Below are positions 18,578 to 26,502 of a stretch of 64,000 nt of DNA, one piece after another (within the stretch, counting starts at the first letter, position 1; every line of letters starts with the position of its first letter). The position numbers and the translations under genes were made by a program. This stretch comes from Aquimarina sp. MMG016 (GTDB lineage: Bacteria; Bacteroidota; Bacteroidia; Flavobacteriales; Flavobacteriaceae): the NCBI RefSeq assembly GCF_018100805.1, contig NZ_JAGJEA010000003.1:186001-250000 (forward strand), written 5' to 3'. The notes beneath the pieces were generated by a model. The model ran no database searches, had not been told where the DNA came from, and saw only the letters and a program-made list of their open reading frames with translations.

Positions 18578-21313
18578 GTGGATAGTTTTTTACAAGAAAT
18601 AATATTAGAGGTACATAAAAAGTGCAAGAGTATAAGCGAACTGATTTTTCTTGTTCCCAGTAAAAGAGCAGGTCTTTTTCTCAAAAGAGAGCTCCTAAAA
18701 CTTTATACTGATCAGGCTCTTTTTATGCCAAAGATTATTAGTATAGAAGAGTTCATTGCCCAAGTATCAGGTTTAAGACAAATTGATAATGTGCAAACAT
18801 TATTTGAGTTTTATGAAACCTATCTAGACACCCATACTGATATAGAAAAAGAAAGTTTTGAATCCTTTAGCAATTGGGCACAAACATTAATTTATGATTT
18901 TAATGAAATAGATCGCTACTGTATCGATCACAAAAGCTTCTTTAACTACCTATCAGGGATCCAAGACCTTAATCACTGGTATCTTCAAAAAGAAAAAACC
19001 GAGCTCGTAAAAAACTATATTAGTTTCTGGGAAAATTTACTAGATTATTATTCTCAATTTAAGAAAAGACTCCTCGAAAAGAAAATTGGATATCAGGGAT
19101 TACTCTACAGACAAGCTTCAGAAAACATTAAACAATACCTTAAAACTGAAGACAGAAAACATATTTTGGTTGGATTTAATGCCTTAAACAATGCCGAGCA
19201 ACATATTTTTCAATCACTATTAGAAGCTAATAAAGCAGATGCATATTGGGATGCTGATAAATTCTTTTTCAATAATACGTATCACGAAGCAGCACTTTTT
19301 TTAAAAATTTACCAAAAGCAATGGGATTATTATAAGCAACAACCTTTTAATTGGGTGAAAAATTACTTTTCAGAAGAAAAAGACATTAAACTTATTGGTG
19401 TTCCTAAGAATATTGGCCAAGCAAAATCAGTCGGTAAAATCCTTTCCTCTATTGATCCTAACACCTTGGAAAAAACTGCTTTAGTATTGGCAGACGAAAC
19501 ATTATTACAGCCTGTATTAAATGCATTACCAAACACCATTGCTTCTCTTAATATTACTATGGGCTTACCACTAAAAGAAGTTCCTATTTCAGCCTTCTTC
19601 GAGATGTTATTTCGTCTCCATAAAAACTTGAATCCCAAAGGTTATTATTATAAAAATGTTTTAGAAATTCTAAATAGTCAAATTGCATCCAGAATTCTAA
19701 AGGACGTTTCCTCCGAGCTATCCAAACAGATTTCGGATGAAAATATGGTTTTTATAACCTTTAAAAAACTATTAAACATAGTCTCTGATCATCAAAAAGA
19801 AACAATTAAGTTATTTTTTGAACCATGGAAAGACGTATCGATAGCCTTACATAGTTGTAGTAAAATCATACAACTACTTAAGAACAGTTTAGATCACGAG
19901 AAAAACGCATTAGAATTAGAGTACGTATATCATTTTCATATTATTTTTAATAAACTAACTACACTACAAGACACTTATCAATATCTCAACAGCTTATCAT
20001 CCTTATATCAACTATACAAAGATCTTTTGACCTCGGAGACTTTGGATTTTAGAGGAGAACCTTTTAGTGGATTACAATTAATGGGGATGTTGGAATCTAG
20101 ATGTCTTGATTTTGAAACTGTAATCATTACATCAGTTAACGAAGGTGTACTTCCAGCCGGAAAAAGCATTAACTCTTTTATCCCATATGATCTAAAAAGA
20201 GCATACAATTTGCCAACATATAAAGAAAAAGATGCCATATATACCTATCACTTTTATAGATTAATACAAAGAGCTAATAATATATATTTACTTTACAACA
20301 CAGAAGATGAAGGAGTCGGTGGTGGAGAAAAAAGCCGATTCCTTCGTCAGTTAGAAATTGACAAAAGACCTAAACATAAACTCGCCAAATACATTGTTTC
20401 TTCTGAAGTTCCTAAACTTAATAATAACCCTCTACAAGTAAGGAAAACTTCAGAAATGCTTTCTCGATTACAAGAATTAGCAGAACACGGCTTATCCCCT
20501 TCTGCTTTGACTACTTATATCAGAAACCCAATTGATTTCTATTACAAATATGTCTTAGGGATTAAAGAAACCGAAGAAGTTGAAGAAACCATTGCAGCCA
20601 ATACATTGGGAACAGTAATTCATAATACATTAGAAACCTTTTACAAACCATTTCAAAATCAATTTCTAAATCAACAGCATATCATATCCATGATCTCTCA
20701 GATTGATTCTGAAATCAAAACTCAATTCAGAAATGTATATTCTAAACTAGATATTACACATGGCAAAAACCTATTGATTTTTGAGGTTGCTAAAAGGTAT
20801 GTATATAATTTTTTAAAGTCTGAAGAGCGATTAATCAAAAATGGATCACAACTTAAGGTTTTATCAATCGAAAGCAATCTCAAAGCACCTATTGATATCC
20901 CTGAATTAGATTTTACTATTTATATCAAAGGAAAAGTGGATCGTATTGATGAATTAGACGGACAGCTGAGAATCATTGATTACAAAACTGGAAAAGTCGC
21001 CAAAAATGATGTCGTTTTTATGGATTGGAATATAATTATGGAAGATTATAAATACAGTAAAGCAGTTCAAGTATTGGCCTATGCATATATGCAAAACAAA
21101 GAAAATCCAGTTTCTGAACCTTTTCACGCAGGAATTATCTCTTTTAAGAACCTAAAAGAAGGATTTCTAAAATTTGGAACCAAAGAAACTGTTAGAGGTA
21201 GAACTAACCATGATATCACCAAAGAAGTATTCGATGAATATCTTTTACAGCTAAAAAAACTTATCCTAGAAATATTTAATCTGGATATTCCATTTACAGA
21301 AAAAGAAGTATAA
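18578..21313 (+). CDS. PD-(D/E)XK nuclease family protein, AddB-like
   Basis: 911 residues with a GTG start (18578); the N-terminal LIFLVPSKRAGLFLKREL matches the inactive helicase-like N-domain of the AddB family. The C-terminal nuclease starts near SPSALTTYIRNPIDFYYKYVLG and includes GTVIHNTLETFY, GKVDRIDELD and IDYKTGK (Asp801, Lys803). Predicted partner of the AddA-like helicase at 13654 in resection of broken DNA. It overlaps no neighbour but is followed 6 bp later by a hydrolase gene, so the two are likely co-transcribed. Confidence 0.87.
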   Translation: MDSFLQEIILEVHKKCKSISELIFLVPSKRAGLFLKRELLKLYTDQALFMPKIISIEEFIAQVSGLRQIDNVQTLFEFYETYLDTHTDIEKESFESFSNWAQTLIYDFNEIDRYCIDHKSFFNYLSGIQDLNHWYLQKEKTELVKNYISFWENLLDYYSQFKKRLLEKKIGYQGLLYRQASENIKQYLKTEDRKHILVGFNALNNAEQHIFQSLLEANKADAYWDADKFFFNNTYHEAALFLKIYQKQWDYYKQQPFNWVKNYFSEEKDIKLIGVPKNIGQAKSVGKILSSIDPNTLEKTALVLADETLLQPVLNALPNTIASLNITMGLPLKEVPISAFFEMLFRLHKNLNPKGYYYKNVLEILNSQIASRILKDVSSELSKQISDENMVFITFKKLLNIVSDHQKETIKLFFEPWKDVSIALHSCSKIIQLLKNSLDHEKNALELEYVYHFHIIFNKLTTLQDTYQYLNSLSSLYQLYKDLLTSETLDFRGEPFSGLQLMGMLESRCLDFETVIITSVNEGVLPAGKSINSFIPYDLKRAYNLPTYKEKDAIYTYHFYRLIQRANNIYLLYNTEDEGVGGGEKSRFLRQLEIDKRPKHKLAKYIVSSEVPKLNNNPLQVRKTSEMLSRLQELAEHGLSPSALTTYIRNPIDFYYKYVLGIKETEEVEETIAANTLGTVIHNTLETFYKPFQNQFLNQQHIISMISQIDSEIKTQFRNVYSKLDITHGKNLLIFEVAKRYVYNFLKSEERLIKNGSQLKVLSIESNLKAPIDIPELDFTIYIKGKVDRIDELDGQLRIIDYKTGKVAKNDVVFMDWNIIMEDYKYSKAVQVLAYAYMQNKENPVSEPFHAGIISFKNLKEGFLKFGTKETVRGRTNHDITKEVFDEYLLQLKKLILEIFNLDIPFTEKEV

Positions 21314-21318
21314 TTATT

Positions 21319-22167
21319 ATGATCGCATCAGTTAAAAACATAGTACTGGAGGGAAAACACCAAAAACCTATCCTGGCAGATTTATTTTATACCAAAAACG
21401 AAAAACAAAAACCATTAGTTATTTTCTGTCACGGCTATAAAGGATTTAAAGATTGGGGCGCTTGGGATTTAGTTGCTGAATCTTTTGCAAAAGCTGGATT
21501 TTTCTTTTTAAAGTTTAATTTTTCTCATAATGGAGGAACCGTAGAGCAACCTATTGATTTTCCGGATTTAGAAGCTTTTGGATATAATAATTATATCAAA
21601 GAATTAGATGATCTGGAATCTGTTATAGATTGGGTCACCTCATCAAGTTTTGAATATAAAAATCAAGTTAACAACTCTCAAATAACATTAATCGGTCATT
21701 CTCGTGGTGGTGGAATTGCAATTCTAAAAGCTTCAGAAGACCATAGAATTACTAAACTTATCTCTTGGGCCAGTGTTTCAGATTATAAAAACCGTTTTCC
21801 TAAAGATGAGGCTTTTGAGCTTTGGAAAAAGAATGGAGTTTACTATATACAAAACGGAAGAACTAAACAGCAGATGCCTCATTACTTTCAGTTTTACACT
21901 TCTTTTATTGACAACGAAGACCGTCTTACCATTTCTAAAGCAGCAAAAAAGATAAAAATCCCACATCTTATTATCCATGGAACAGATGATCCCACAGTAA
22001 ATATTAAAGAAGCACAACTTTTACATCAATGGAATCCTGAAAGTGAGTTGTTTTTAGTCAATGGTGCTGATCACGTTTTTGGAGCTAAACATCCTTGGAT
22101 TGAACAATTTCTCCCAAATGATTTGTTATATACAATTGAAAAATCCATCCCATTTGCAATACTTTAA
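21319..22167 (+). CDS. Alpha/beta hydrolase (dienelactone-hydrolase-like)
   Basis: 282 residues, no signal peptide. The nucleophile elbow is GHSRGGG with Ser128; an oxyanion region CHGYKGFKDWGAWD is near residue 35, the acid is probably in HGTDDPTV (about 218-224) and the His in GADHVFGA (about 250). Substrate unknown; the family contains serine esterases and peptidases. Six bp after the AddB-like gene and closed by its own terminator. Confidence 0.87.
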   Translation: MIASVKNIVLEGKHQKPILADLFYTKNEKQKPLVIFCHGYKGFKDWGAWDLVAESFAKAGFFFLKFNFSHNGGTVEQPIDFPDLEAFGYNNYIKELDDLESVIDWVTSSSFEYKNQVNNSQITLIGHSRGGGIAILKASEDHRITKLISWASVSDYKNRFPKDEAFELWKKNGVYYIQNGRTKQQMPHYFQFYTSFIDNEDRLTISKAAKKIKIPHLIIHGTDDPTVNIKEAQLLHQWNPESELFLVNGADHVFGAKHPWIEQFLPNDLLYTIEKSIPFAIL

Positions 22168-22170
22168 CAG

Positions 22171-22209
22171 CATTACATTATTAAAAATGTAATGATTTTC
22201 TTTTTTTTT
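22171..22209 (+). terminator. Intrinsic terminator of the hydrolase gene
   Basis: Inverted repeat CATTACATT / AATGTAATG (loop 6) starting 3 bp after the stop codon, followed by a long T-rich tract interrupted by one C. Its right arm contains an ATG (22192), which argues against that ATG as the start of the next gene. Confidence 0.85.
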
Positions 22210-22224
22210 CGTTTATTTGCCATA

Positions 22225-22509
22225 ATGAAGTCCAAAAGACATATCATAGCATCTATATTTCTGATAGTATTCAGTTTTATGCAATTAGCTGATCTACATG
22301 TTTTAGATCATGATGCTAATGATGTTGACTGTACTATTTGTCTTTTAGCTTTGGATCATCAAGATCTTGATTATATACCTTCAGAAATTGTTACCATTCC
22401 TGAAATTAACATAATTCCTTCTGAGATTGTTCGAAGTACTTATGTTAGCAAATATTTTGGATCTTCTCTGGACTATTCCTTATCCAACAAAGCTCCTCCG
22501 GCAGCTTAG
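22225..22509 (+). CDS. Small exported Cys/His protein of a TonB receptor cassette
   Basis: 94 residues from ATG 22225 (an ATG at 22192 lies in the preceding terminator). N-terminal signal-like hydrophobic stretch IIASIFLIVFSFMQLADLHV, then an acidic segment with two His, Asp residues and a Cys-x-x-Cys (DCTICLLALDHQ), and a C-terminal NKAPPAA. Similar small proteins with a CxxC and a Pro-rich end precede metal-linked TonB receptors in Flavobacteria; metal handling is inferred, not shown. Confidence 0.65.
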   Translation: MKSKRHIIASIFLIVFSFMQLADLHVLDHDANDVDCTICLLALDHQDLDYIPSEIVTIPEINIIPSEIVRSTYVSKYFGSSLDYSLSNKAPPAA

Positions 22510-22587
22510 TTTTTTTATTTTTTTCCATATTATAATGGATTGACCTTTCTCTTGTTTTAACTACAAGTATTTACTTAATTTTTACTA

Positions 22588-24987
22588 ATGAAAAGATACA
22601 CGCTTTTGCTAGTATCTCTTTTAGGAGTGTTTTCGGCTTTCGCACAAGACTGCGATGCCAGCTTATCCGGAAAAGTGATTGATTTTCACGATGGAGCACC
22701 TCTAAAAGATGCTACAATTACATTCGATAATCGTATGATAGTTACTGATAGCAACGGAAATTATACTATAACTGGGCTTTGTCAGATATCTTATGCATTC
22801 ACGATTTCACATCCTGATTGTAATTCTCAGGTTGTAACAATTGACGTAGCAAAGATCTCAACAAAAGATTTTTATCTAGAACACCATTATACAGATTTGG
22901 ATCAAGTGAATGTGGAATCTGTATCTCAAAAGAAAACCACCAATAGCCAAACCGAAGATAAATTAAGTAGAAAGCAACTTGACCAATATAGTAGTTTATC
23001 TATTGGAGACGCACTGAAAGAAATATCTGGAGTAAATAGTCTAACCTCGGGAAATACAATTGTAAAACCTGTTATACAAGGATTACATAGTAGTAGAATT
23101 ATCATTATAAATAACGGTGTTAGACAAGAAGATCAGGAATGGGGCGAAGAGCACGCACCCAATCTGGATATCAATGCTTTTAATGAACTTAAGGTTATTA
23201 AAGGTGCAGGAGCACTTCAATATGGTGGAAATGCTATTGGTGGAGTGATTATTGCACAAAATAGACTAACTTCTTTACAAGACACAATTTTTGGAAACAC
23301 GCAACTTGCTTTAAGCAGTAATGGAAGAGGCGGCGGAGTAAACACAGCTCTTAATCTAGGTTTTAAAAAAGGTTGGGGTGCTAAATTTCAAGGAACGGTA
23401 AAGCACTTTGGTGATAGTGAAGCTCCTGACTATATTCTGAGTAACACTGGTCATAGAGAACAAAGTTTTTCTACCGGGTTTGGATTTAATAATTTTGTTT
23501 ACGGTTTTGAAGGGTATTATAGTTTTTACAATGCCAAACAAGGAATACTCAGATCTTCTCATATTGGTAATGTAGGTGATTTGGTAAGAGCTATTAATAA
23601 CGATACACCTCTGGTTATAAATGATTTCACCTATGATATCAATGCTCCAAAACAAGAAACGCAACATCATTTACTTAAATTAAAAGGATATAATAGATTA
23701 AAAAACCTAGGAAGGCTTAATCTTCAATATTCTTTTCAATTTAATAATAGAAAAGAGTTTGACATCAGACGAGGTGATGATCGTGATAAAGCAAGCCTAG
23801 ATTTAGAATTACTTACTCATACCCTGGAAAGTAATTTCTTGTTTGATTCTAATGATAATTTCAAAAAGAATTTAGGCTTTCAATTATCCTACCAAGTTAA
23901 TACTCCTGATCCAGAAACAGGAGTGAGAAGATTGATCCCTGATTACAAAAAAACCAGTGCAGGAGTATTTGCGATTACAGAATTTAATATAAACGAGCAA
24001 CTTACTGCCGATGCTGGAATACGTTATGATTTTGTAAATATTAATGCCAAAAAATTCTATAAGAAGGACTTTTGGACAGATCGAGGATATAATCAGGAGT
24101 TTGAAACCCTTATTATTGCAGATGAAGGAGATCAGTGGTTAACGAATCCGAATTTTGATTATAACAGTATTTCTGCTTCTGCAGGAATCAATTATTCCTA
24201 TAGTAACCAAAACTCATTATTATTTAATATCTCCTATGCTAATAGAGCTCCAAATGCTGTAGAGTTATTTAGTGATGGTTTACACCATAGTGCAGCCATT
24301 ATTGAATTAGGAGATTTACGTTTTGAGCAGGAAAAATCATTAAAATTTTCATTAAGCAACAATACCCCTAATCTTTTTAATTTGGGTAGCCTTACTATTT
24401 CTCCATATGTAAGTTTTATTGACAATTTCATTCTTTTGGAACCTACAGGAGTAGATTTTACGATTAGAGGATCTTTCCCAGTATGGGAATATAAACAAAC
24501 CGAAGTTCTTTTGTATGGTATTGATATTGATTATGATCTCAACATTACAAAACATCTAAAATTTAATACTGCCTTTTCATATATCTATGGTCAAGACACT
24601 AATTTAGAAAGACCTTTAATTAATATGCCGGCACCCAATTTCAGATCACAAATTGTTTATGAAAAAGAAAAATGGAATATGAAATTGGTCAATACTTCAA
24701 CATTTAAACAAACCAGGTATCCAAATAACAATTTCGAAACTGATTTTATCGAAAATGGTATGGAAAAAACCGAGCTTGTAGACATTTCTACTCCTCCAGA
24801 AGGGTATAGTATTTTTGATCTTACTGGTTCATATCAATTTAGTTTGTGGGGTCAAAATGATTTTAATGTCGGAGCAAGTATCACAAACTTATTCGACACC
24901 TCATATAGAGATTACTTAAACAGACAACGATTCTATGCAGATAATATAGGTCGTAATTTCACTTTTAACATAAACTTTAAATTTTAA
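22588..24987 (+). CDS. TonB-dependent outer membrane receptor (probably metal uptake)
   Basis: 799 residues. Signal peptide ends at AFAQ; a CarboxypepD_reg-like domain follows (about 22-100). The plug domain has SIGDALKEISGVNS, VIQGLHSSRIIIINNG and LKVIKGAGALQYGGNAIGGVI. The 22-strand barrel ends in ...NFTFNINFKF, a proper aromatic C-terminus. The RQEDQEWGEEHAPNLD segment recalls zinc/ZnuD-type receptors, but the substrate is an inference. Lies between the small Cys/His protein and a lipoprotein, spaced 78 and 5 bp: one cassette. Confidence 0.9.
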   Translation: MKRYTLLLVSLLGVFSAFAQDCDASLSGKVIDFHDGAPLKDATITFDNRMIVTDSNGNYTITGLCQISYAFTISHPDCNSQVVTIDVAKISTKDFYLEHHYTDLDQVNVESVSQKKTTNSQTEDKLSRKQLDQYSSLSIGDALKEISGVNSLTSGNTIVKPVIQGLHSSRIIIINNGVRQEDQEWGEEHAPNLDINAFNELKVIKGAGALQYGGNAIGGVIIAQNRLTSLQDTIFGNTQLALSSNGRGGGVNTALNLGFKKGWGAKFQGTVKHFGDSEAPDYILSNTGHREQSFSTGFGFNNFVYGFEGYYSFYNAKQGILRSSHIGNVGDLVRAINNDTPLVINDFTYDINAPKQETQHHLLKLKGYNRLKNLGRLNLQYSFQFNNRKEFDIRRGDDRDKASLDLELLTHTLESNFLFDSNDNFKKNLGFQLSYQVNTPDPETGVRRLIPDYKKTSAGVFAITEFNINEQLTADAGIRYDFVNINAKKFYKKDFWTDRGYNQEFETLIIADEGDQWLTNPNFDYNSISASAGINYSYSNQNSLLFNISYANRAPNAVELFSDGLHHSAAIIELGDLRFEQEKSLKFSLSNNTPNLFNLGSLTISPYVSFIDNFILLEPTGVDFTIRGSFPVWEYKQTEVLLYGIDIDYDLNITKHLKFNTAFSYIYGQDTNLERPLINMPAPNFRSQIVYEKEKWNMKLVNTSTFKQTRYPNNNFETDFIENGMEKTELVDISTPPEGYSIFDLTGSYQFSLWGQNDFNVGASITNLFDTSYRDYLNRQRFYADNIGRNFTFNINFKF

Positions 24988-24992
24988 AACAA

Positions 24993-25544
24993 ATGAAAAC
25001 AATGATTAACAAACTAGCTTTTATATTCTCTATAGCTTTCATATTTGTATCCTGTGGAGACGATGATGAAAACCCGATAGTGATTAATGAAGAAGAAACA
25101 ATCACTACAGTAAAACTAACTGTAACAGAATCAGGAACAACTAATTCTCAAGTTTATGACTGGACAACTGATAGTAAAGATGATATCACTTTAGCCTCAA
25201 ATACTTCTTATAATATTAAAATTCAGTTTCTAGACGAATCTGATCCCAGTAATGTTGAAGATATTACAGAAGAAGTAATTTTAGAAAAAGACGAGCATTT
25301 TGTTTTTTATCAAACAACAGTGAACGGATTAACCTTTACCAGCGCTTCTGATGACACGGTGGATTCTGGTAATATTTCTATTAATATTTCTACGGATTGG
25401 TCATCTACAGGTGCGGCAACAGGAGTTATAAGAGCTTTCTTAATTCACGAACCCACTACTAAAACAGGTAACGATCGTGATGATTTTGGGGGCGAAACTG
25501 ATATCGAAGTAGATTTTAATGTCTCTGTAGTAGACCCAGTTTAA
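24993..25544 (+). CDS. Lipoprotein of TonB receptor cassette
   Basis: 183 residues; lipobox ending at Cys21 (FVSCGDDDE), so a lipoprotein, probably surface or periplasmic. The body contains DITEEVILEKDEHFVFY and a C-terminal GGETDIEVDFNV, features of small Bacteroidetes lipoproteins often labelled 'type 1 periplasmic binding fold superfamily' that follow TonB receptors. Starts 5 bp after the receptor stop, so it should act with it, perhaps in substrate capture. Confidence 0.78.
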   Translation: MKTMINKLAFIFSIAFIFVSCGDDDENPIVINEEETITTVKLTVTESGTTNSQVYDWTTDSKDDITLASNTSYNIKIQFLDESDPSNVEDITEEVILEKDEHFVFYQTTVNGLTFTSASDDTVDSGNISINISTDWSSTGAATGVIRAFLIHEPTTKTGNDRDDFGGETDIEVDFNVSVVDPV

Positions 25545-25554
25545 ACCATAATTT

Positions 25555-25658
25555 ATTGAAACACCAAAATCATAATAACAAGTTGAGTTTGTAGTAAGTT
25601 AATACATGATTTGTTTCAATGCTAACCCCCGGATGTAGTTACCTGGGGGTTATTTTTT
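25555..25658 (+). ncRNA. Structured RNA candidate, copy 1 (P1 helix plus terminator)
   Basis: ATTGAAAC (25555-25562) pairs perfectly with GTTTCAAT (25613-25620), enclosing 50 nt. It is followed by the terminator hairpin TAACCCCC / GGGGGTTA (25623-25652) and a T6 run. It shares AAGTTGAGTTTGT, the GTTTCAAT arm and GTAGTTA-CCTGGGGGTT in the terminator with copy 2 at 26027. It starts 11 bp after the lipoprotein stop, so it could also be a 3'-UTR structure. Confidence 0.55.
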
Positions 25659-25851
25659 GTCTAAAAACAATCAAAACGTGAAATATCAGAGATGTTTTAG
25701 AAGAGTAATCATTCATAGAAACAAAATTTGGCGTAACATTTTGTCTAGTAAAGACATTAATAAATGGTACAATATTTGATAATTTTACAATAGCATAACA
25801 GTATAAAACATCATTTTGGTAAAAACACATTGAAAATATGGCAAAAGAAAT

Positions 25852-25917
25852 GATAAAACACTATTGTTAACAACAACAAAAACTGATTTTCAATACGTTA
25901 ATAACAATGGTTTTATC
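25852..25917. repeat. Nested inverted repeat (possible RNA hairpin)
   Basis: Outer arms GATAAAAC / GTTTTATC (25852-25859, 25910-25917) and inner arms ATTGTTA / TAACAAT (25863-25869, 25902-25908) surround a 32-nt loop: 15 base pairs in total with a small asymmetric internal loop. No T tract follows, so it is not a terminator. Confidence 0.4.
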
Positions 25918-26026
25918 AAGACATTATGGCATCGTTAAATATTATTTATGATCAAAAAAACGCTATAATATTTTAACATTTGAGCTTATATTCGTGATGT
26001 AAAATCTAACCAAAAAATATAGCAAA

Positions 26027-26126
26027 ATTGAAACGTTCATAATTAGTATAAGTTGAGTTTGTGTTAAATACAATTAAGTTTCAATTCAGACCCCTGGGAG
26101 TAGTTAACCTGGGGGTTGCTTTTTTA
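26027..26126 (+). ncRNA. Structured RNA candidate, copy 2
   Basis: Same layout as copy 1: ATTGAAAC (26027-26034) pairs with GTTTCAAT (26078-26085), then a terminator ACCCC / GGGGT (26090-26115) and T6. The helix arms are identical in both copies while the enclosed sequence has diverged, which points to a constrained RNA structure. This copy stands alone, far from any CDS on its strand. Confidence 0.6.
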
Positions 26127-26189
26127 GTAATCTGTCTCCTCTTTAAATAGCGTTAAACTAAATTATTTTTATTCATACCTGAATCCAAT

Positions 26190-26270
26190 CAAACCAGATT
26201 TATAATATGGTTTGGTGCAAAAGCCTTGCTATAAAAAGTATATAAAAAAGGGGTATTTACCTCTTTTTTT
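26190..26270 (+). terminator. Hairpin plus intrinsic terminator with no gene upstream (third RNA-like unit)
   Basis: CAAACCA / TGGTTTG (26190-26196, 26208-26214) precedes a strong symmetrical terminator: AAAAAAGGGGTA / TACCTCTTTTTT (26244-26269, 2-nt loop). Since no ORF lies upstream apart from RNA-like element 2, which has its own terminator, it may end another short transcript of about 80 nt. Confidence 0.5.
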
Positions 26271-26502
26271 ATAAGCTTGTTTTATAGATCTTTAGAAGAA
26301 TAATTATAGATCCCACATAGAAGTAATTATCCCCTATTTTTTATATAGAGAACTATCAAGGTTACCGTAAACATTCGTCTATTTATAGATTAAAATAGTT
26401 GTGACCTAAACCAAAAAAGTTTAATGGTTGTAACAATTGTTTATGACATCATAATATCCTATTAATCTTTAATACAACTTATATATAAGTTTTAAAAAAC
26501 GT

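Larger units (their letters stand above)
25545..26502. other. 958-bp intergenic region rich in structured elements
   Basis: No credible ORF. It holds RNA-like element 1 (25555-25658), a nested inverted repeat (25852-25917), RNA-like element 2 (26027-26126) and a third hairpin/terminator unit (26190-26270). The stretches 25660-25850 and 25920-26026 are AT-rich with only small inverted repeats (for example ACAAAAT at 25721 pairing with ATTTTGT at 25738). I see no feature in 26271-26480 apart from the expected promoter of the peroxidase gene. Confidence 0.6.

Noticed and set aside
22192-22224. ATG at 22192 as start of the small Cys/His protein
   Set aside because: It lies in the right arm of the preceding terminator hairpin and adds a poly-Phe stretch; the ATG at 22225 gives a normal signal peptide.
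25838-25870. Ten-codon ORF MAKEMIKHYC between RNA-like elements
   Set aside because: Too short and overlapping a nested inverted repeat; no support for translation.
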